Below the pieces are notes generated by a model. That model ran no database searches. It worked only from the letters and a program-made list of their open reading frames with translations, and had not been told where the DNA came from. A DNA stretch of 35,560 nt from an uncultured Pirellulaceae bacterium (GTDB lineage: Bacteria > Planctomycetota > Planctomycetia > Pirellulales > Pirellulaceae). The stretch is from assembly GCA_938082855.1 (NCBI GenBank), contig CALKCC010000014.1, positions 1 through 35,560 of the forward strand, given 5' to 3'. Position numbers and translations under genes: made by a program. Below, piece by piece: positions 33,012-35,560 of the stretch (its first letter is position 1; every line of letters begins with the position of its first letter).

Positions 33012-33608
33012 CTAAGCTTCAGCCGAGGGAGCGCGATTTCTGCGGCGTTCATTCACCACAGCTTTGACCCAATCCAGGTCACCTCGTTTCCACACATAGA
33101 AGAAACCAAGCATCAACACGACAAAAAACACAGCAATATCAATTAACGTAATTAACGATAACGTCTTAGCACTCGCAGCAATGGCCTCTTGCCCGCCGGC
33201 GGGGACAGTCGGTTCAGCGACTCCCATCTCAAGCAACAACCGCTGAGCATCCTCGGTCAAAACCTCACCTGATGCCACCGCTTGTTCAGCATCAGCCAGC
33301 GATGCTAATTGCTCGGACTTCCCAAAGACCGTGGCCCATGGAAAGAAGAAAGCAACTTCAACGTCGAAGATAATAAAGAGCAGGGCAACGATGTAGAAAC
33401 GCAAGTCGAACTGAACATAGCTGGAACCGATCGTCGGTTCACCACATTCATAGATCTCGCCTTTTTCCTGATGTGGATTATCTGGTCGCAGAAATCGCCC
33501 AACCAACAGATTGACAAAGACAAACACCAACCCGATTCCAACAAATAGGGCCAGGTAGCCAACCAGACTGACTGACGATTCCAGTGCTGCTGCTTCTGCA
33601 AATACCAT
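33012..33608 (-). CDS. nuoA: NADH-quinone oxidoreductase subunit A, with extra loop
   Basis: This small membrane subunit near the quinone site has 198 residues against 120-147 in most bacteria. Three membrane helices are visible (about 15-38, 70-92, 150-172). The loop after helix 1 holds the conserved YECGEPTIG motif with its functional Cys, and helix 2 has FYIVALLFIIFDVEVAFFFPW with the conserved acidic residues (quoted in part here as FDVEVAFFFPW). The extra length is mainly a segment at about residues 97-147 (33168-33320), Ala/Glu/Leu-rich and probably helical, between helices 2 and 3. The ATG has GGA 7 nt upstream. Confidence 0.95.
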   Translation of the reverse strand: MVFAEAAALESSVSLVGYLALFVGIGLVFVFVNLLVGRFLRPDNPHQEKGEIYECGEPTIGSSYVQFDLRFYIVALLFIIFDVEVAFFFPWATVFGKSEQLASLADAEQAVASGEVLTEDAQRLLLEMGVAEPTVPAGGQEAIAASAKTLSLITLIDIAVFFVVLMLGFFYVWKRGDLDWVKAVVNERRRNRAPSAEA

Positions 33609-33643
33609 TGTTATTCCATTTATTAACTTTGAACCGTCGGGAC

Positions 33644-34123
33644 CTACGCAGGACCTTCGGCAACTTGTTCCACTACCAAATCAGATACACTTTGCCGGCC
33701 ATTAAAGCCAGCATCGATTTCATGCCAATGCTCAACCGAAGGCTCTCCAAGACGCCAGCAAAGATAGACTACTCGGCCTTCTTTCTCTGACGGAAAATCA
33801 ACCAGATCGATTCGACCATCCGGTCCGTTCTTGGGTTCCGCCCCTAAAGCACGCAACTCATCAATTAATTCATGCAATCGCGCTGTCTGACGCTCTAGCT
33901 CTTCCTGTGTATGTACTAATTCTTCCGAGTATGGGTCGGTCGATTCTCCCGCTTCCCCCACTCCTCGGAGTTCGCGTCCGGCACTGATCGAAGCCAGATG
34001 ACGCTGACGTTCAAACACGACTCCAGACAATTCTGCCAAATCACTGGTAATCGCGCGCACAAGCGGGAGCGAAGCATTCGCTTCCTCAAGTGTGAACAAT
34101 TTCAATGTTTGGTTTGGAGACAT
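33644..34123 (-). CDS. DUF2203 family protein inside the nuo operon
   Basis: This is a 159-residue soluble protein. It starts with LKLFTLEEANASLPLVRAIT, continues with a long charged helical region (about 30-100, likely coiled coil), and ends with the DUF2203 signature: LGAEPKNGPDGRIDLVDFP, EGRVVYLCWRLGEPSVEHWH and IDAGFNGRQ. The family has no known function. It has only one Cys and no iron-sulfur motif, so it does not replace NuoB. Its location between nuoI and nuoA, with gaps of 35 bp on each side, implies co-transcription. Whether it helps assemble complex I or is simply carried along cannot be told. AGGG lies 5 nt before the ATG. Confidence 0.85.
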   Translation of the reverse strand: MSPNQTLKLFTLEEANASLPLVRAITSDLAELSGVVFERQRHLASISAGRELRGVGEAGESTDPYSEELVHTQEELERQTARLHELIDELRALGAEPKNGPDGRIDLVDFPSEKEGRVVYLCWRLGEPSVEHWHEIDAGFNGRQSVSDLVVEQVAEGPA

Positions 34124-34158
34124 ATTTCCCTGACGCGTAATGTATATTCCAATCAGCC

Positions 34159-34734
34159 TTACTGCTGACCTTCATTGGGGCCGGTATGTACCGTATTAAC
34201 AATCACCTTCGACTGAGCCACCGCTGCTGGATTAAGCGTCGCTCGCCCCCAACTAACATCTAACGGCAGTCGCGAGTAATCCACAATCGTTCCGTCACGA
34301 CTGTAACAACTCAAGTCGTGCGACGCTCCCATGAAGATACAATCGACCGGGCATGGTTCCACACAGAGAGCACAAAACATGCACTTCGAATAGTCGATTG
34401 CATAGCCTGTAATCTTGAACCCTTTACCTACGGTTACCTTTTCTTTGCCAATATAAATACAGTCCACAGGACATGCTTTGGCACAAGCGTCGCAAGCAAT
34501 GCAGGTTGTCAGATCAAATCGATGAAACCCTCGGTACCTGGGAGCCACAGGAACGGGCTTCTCCGGATACTCATATTGCTCTGTAAAGGTTCGACGATCT
34601 GGGTCATACGTTTTACGCCAATAACGCAACGTAATGAGCAATCCATTAATTGTCGTTTTGAAAACAGTGATGATGTTCCCCAGCCAATTACGAAATGACT
34701 GCGGAAAACTTAATTTTTGTTCTGGGACTTCCAT
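34159..34734 (-). CDS. nuoI: NADH-quinone oxidoreductase subunit I
   Basis: This ferredoxin-like subunit of complex I carries two [4Fe-4S] clusters that pass electrons towards NuoB. The 191-residue protein has two C-x2-C-x2-C-x3-CP motifs: CIACDACAKACP (Cys78, 81, 84, 88) and CMFCALCVEPCP (Cys118, 121, 124, 128). An N-terminal amphipathic region (about 10-40) contacts the membrane arm in known structures. The N-terminus and the C-terminal tail are a little longer than in E. coli (180 residues). It is the first gene of the operon, which is an unusual place for nuoI. There is no visible ribosome site; the leader from the proposed promoter would be only about 15 nt. Confidence 0.96.
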   Translation of the reverse strand: MEVPEQKLSFPQSFRNWLGNIITVFKTTINGLLITLRYWRKTYDPDRRTFTEQYEYPEKPVPVAPRYRGFHRFDLTTCIACDACAKACPVDCIYIGKEKVTVGKGFKITGYAIDYSKCMFCALCVEPCPVDCIFMGASHDLSCYSRDGTIVDYSRLPLDVSWGRATLNPAAVAQSKVIVNTVHTGPNEGQQ

Positions 34735-34756
34735 GGATGAAGCGAACTGACAACTA

Positions 34757-34784
34757 AATATAGGCGCGGATATACAAGGGGCAA
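34757..34784 (-). promoter_or_regulatory. Sigma-70-like promoter of the nuo operon
   Basis: On the minus strand TTGCCC (34779-34784) and TATATT (34757-34762) are 16 bp apart, about 22 nt upstream of the nuoI ATG. Confidence 0.42.
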
Positions 34785-35006
34785 TAATTAACCCATAAGA
34801 CTCTAAGAATATCTATTTGCGTAGTGAAAGAATAGCCCCATCAGTCAGTAATTCCTGAAAGATAAAGAGAAATTCAAAGGGGCCGTTTTCCAAAGCTCCG
34901 TTTCAAATCCAAGAGATCCCCACCTACCCATTTCCGCCATAGAGAAAATCTCAATTCCCTCACCGTAATATCAATTTGAGTGTCACAGGCAAGTTGATAT
35001 TCCAGA

Positions 35007-35035
35007 CAGGCCAAATCAGGCCAAAGTGACCACTT
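35007..35035. repeat. 10 bp-period direct repeat and adjoining palindrome
   Basis: CAGGCCAAA occurs at 35007-35015 and 35017-35025, one helical turn apart. The near-palindrome AAGTG-AC-CACTT (35024-35035) overlaps its end. Together they could form a regulator binding site in the nuo-csrA intergenic region. Confidence 0.35.
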
Positions 35036-35100
35036 ATGCCGGTTTTAACGCTAATTACTGCATGATAATTACAAAACATCAGAAGAAATTCAGGTATAGC

Positions 35101-35128
35101 TTGACCACCTGTTACCACGTCGTAGAGT
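35101..35128 (+). promoter_or_regulatory. Candidate csrA promoter
   Basis: TTGACC (35101-35106) and TAGAGT (35123-35128) are 16 bp apart. It would give an unusually long leader of about 175 nt before csrA; an inverted repeat CAGGT-N11-ACCTG overlaps its -35 box. Confidence 0.3.
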
Positions 35129-35235
35129 GAAGTAACTCCTGTAGACAGTGTGCAACAAGCAAATCAACTTCCTGAACCACTGTTTTTATGACTCAAAGTC
35201 GTTCTACGGGATACGTAAAATAACATTAAAAACGT

Positions 35236-35304
35236 GGAGACCGCTTAATACCGGGAGCCACTCTAAAGTGAATAACGGATCATCACAATTTTTTAACCAA
35301 AGGA
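35236..35304 (+). promoter_or_regulatory. csrA leader with four GGA motifs
   Basis: GGA trinucleotides occur at 35236-35238, 35254-35256, 35277-35279 and 35302-35304. The last is part of the csrA Shine-Dalgarno AAAGGA, 7 nt before the ATG. CsrA binds GGA in exposed loops and commonly represses its own translation this way. Confidence 0.45.
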
Positions 35305-35311
35305 CTGAGAA

Positions 35312-35500
35312 ATGTTAGTTCTGTCACGAAAGAAGAATGAGAGTATTGTCATCAACAATGACATTACGATCGTTGTTGTCGATATTCGTGGCGATAAGGT
35401 ACGTTTGGGAGTGGAAGCTCCTAAAGAAGTACCCGTCCATCGACAGGAAGTTTTTAACGCCATTCAACGAAACGAAGATGCGGTTACAGAAAACCCGTAA
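35312..35500 (+). CDS. csrA: Carbon storage regulator, RNA-binding protein CsrA
   Basis: CsrA is a dimeric RNA-binding protein that attaches to GGA motifs in mRNA leaders and controls translation and stability of metabolic, motility and surface genes. The 62-residue sequence is a normal full-length member: MLVLSRKKNESIVIN at the N-terminus, the central VRLGVEAPKEVPVHR and a short variable tail. The two key RNA contacts, the N-terminal LSR region (Leu4, Arg6) and Arg44 in VPVHRQEV, are present. A good ribosome site (AAAGGA, 7 nt spacing) precedes the ATG and includes a GGA suited to autoregulation. No fliW or flagellar gene is seen in the window. The 60 nt after it to the window edge hold nothing recognisable. 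Confidence 0.97.
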   Translation: MLVLSRKKNESIVINNDITIVVVDIRGDKVRLGVEAPKEVPVHRQEVFNAIQRNEDAVTENP

Positions 35501-35560
35501 ACAGTCTTTCTTTGAAGCCAATGGAATTCACCAGTAAACAGCTAGGGCCTTAACTGCAGC

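Larger units (their letters stand above)
34735..35311. other. 577 bp divergent intergenic region between nuo and csrA
   Basis: No convincing gene is seen. The region holds a likely nuo promoter at the left, repeats near 35007-35035, a candidate csrA promoter at 35101-35128, and a long csrA leader with four GGA motifs. Confidence 0.65.

Noticed and set aside
33644-34123. DUF2203 gene as a replacement for nuoB
   Set aside because: It has a single Cys and no cluster-binding motif; the C-terminal signature clearly fits DUF2203.
35062-35130. Small plus-strand ORF of about 22 codons between nuo and csrA
   Set aside because: No ribosome site and no conserved features; it also overlaps the proposed csrA promoter.
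34735-35311. Possible tRNA or riboswitch in the longest intergenic region
   Set aside because: No cloverleaf, TPsiC-like GGTTC-x-A block or known aptamer pattern could be made out by eye.

Overview
This 35.6 kb window looks like part of a Planctomycetota chromosome of moderate GC content, probably order Planctomycetales. The assignment rests on gene families typical of that phylum. These include a PVC-type CxxCH cytochrome/beta-propeller protein, a TIGR03067-type secreted protein, a Tat-signal Gfo/Idh/MocA oxidoreductase, a secreted leucine-rich-repeat protein, and a complex I operon with enlarged subunits. No genus is claimed. I see no phage, transposon, CRISPR array, rRNA or tRNA.

Left part (1-8.9 kb). 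On the minus strand, ispD (isoprenoid synthesis) is followed by an unrecognised gene cut by the window edge. An acyl-CoA-synthetase-like gene lies upstream of ispD. A small secreted DUF4430 protein (+) converges on a DUF6580 ECF-S-like membrane protein (-); together they suggest, without proof, a vitamin or cofactor uptake pair. Next come a secreted protein with a Met/Gly repeat, a TIGR03067-like secreted protein, a DUF523 (TudS-like) protein, a membrane protein and a BaiN/HI0933-type flavoprotein. The last two overlap on the plus strand.

Middle part (9-21.5 kb). Two tandem GT-C-like membrane glycosyltransferase paralogs (+) run tail-to-tail into a secreted alpha/beta hydrolase (-), which sits downstream of a short-chain dehydrogenase. 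Then follow a secreted LRR protein with a long Lys/Ala/Glu tail and its own good terminator, a Gfo/Idh/MocA oxidoreductase, a second SDR (+), the large PVC-type cytochrome protein (-) and a TatD-family hydrolase (+). This is ordinary accessory metabolism for the phylum.

Right part (21.5-34.8 kb). One minus-strand complex I operon reads nuoI - DUF2203 gene - nuoA - C - D - H - J - K - L - M - N - ferritin-like gene. All seven membrane subunits plus C, D and I are here. NuoB and the NADH-input module (E, F, G) are not. Four membrane subunits carry low-complexity or extra segments: three in NuoL (two very His/Asp-rich), an acidic loop of about 90 residues in NuoN, an acidic tail in NuoM and a loop of about 50 residues in NuoA. 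These are the most unusual features of the window. The key proton-channel Glu and Lys residues are still present, so the enzyme should be functional.

Right end. A 577 bp intergenic region separates the divergent nuo operon and csrA. The csrA leader has four GGA motifs, the last in its ribosome binding site, which fits autoregulation. Many genes here lack a strong Shine-Dalgarno sequence, so several starts are uncertain. I did not find a clear previously undescribed system; the DUF4430/DUF6580 pair and the His-rich complex I are the best leads.
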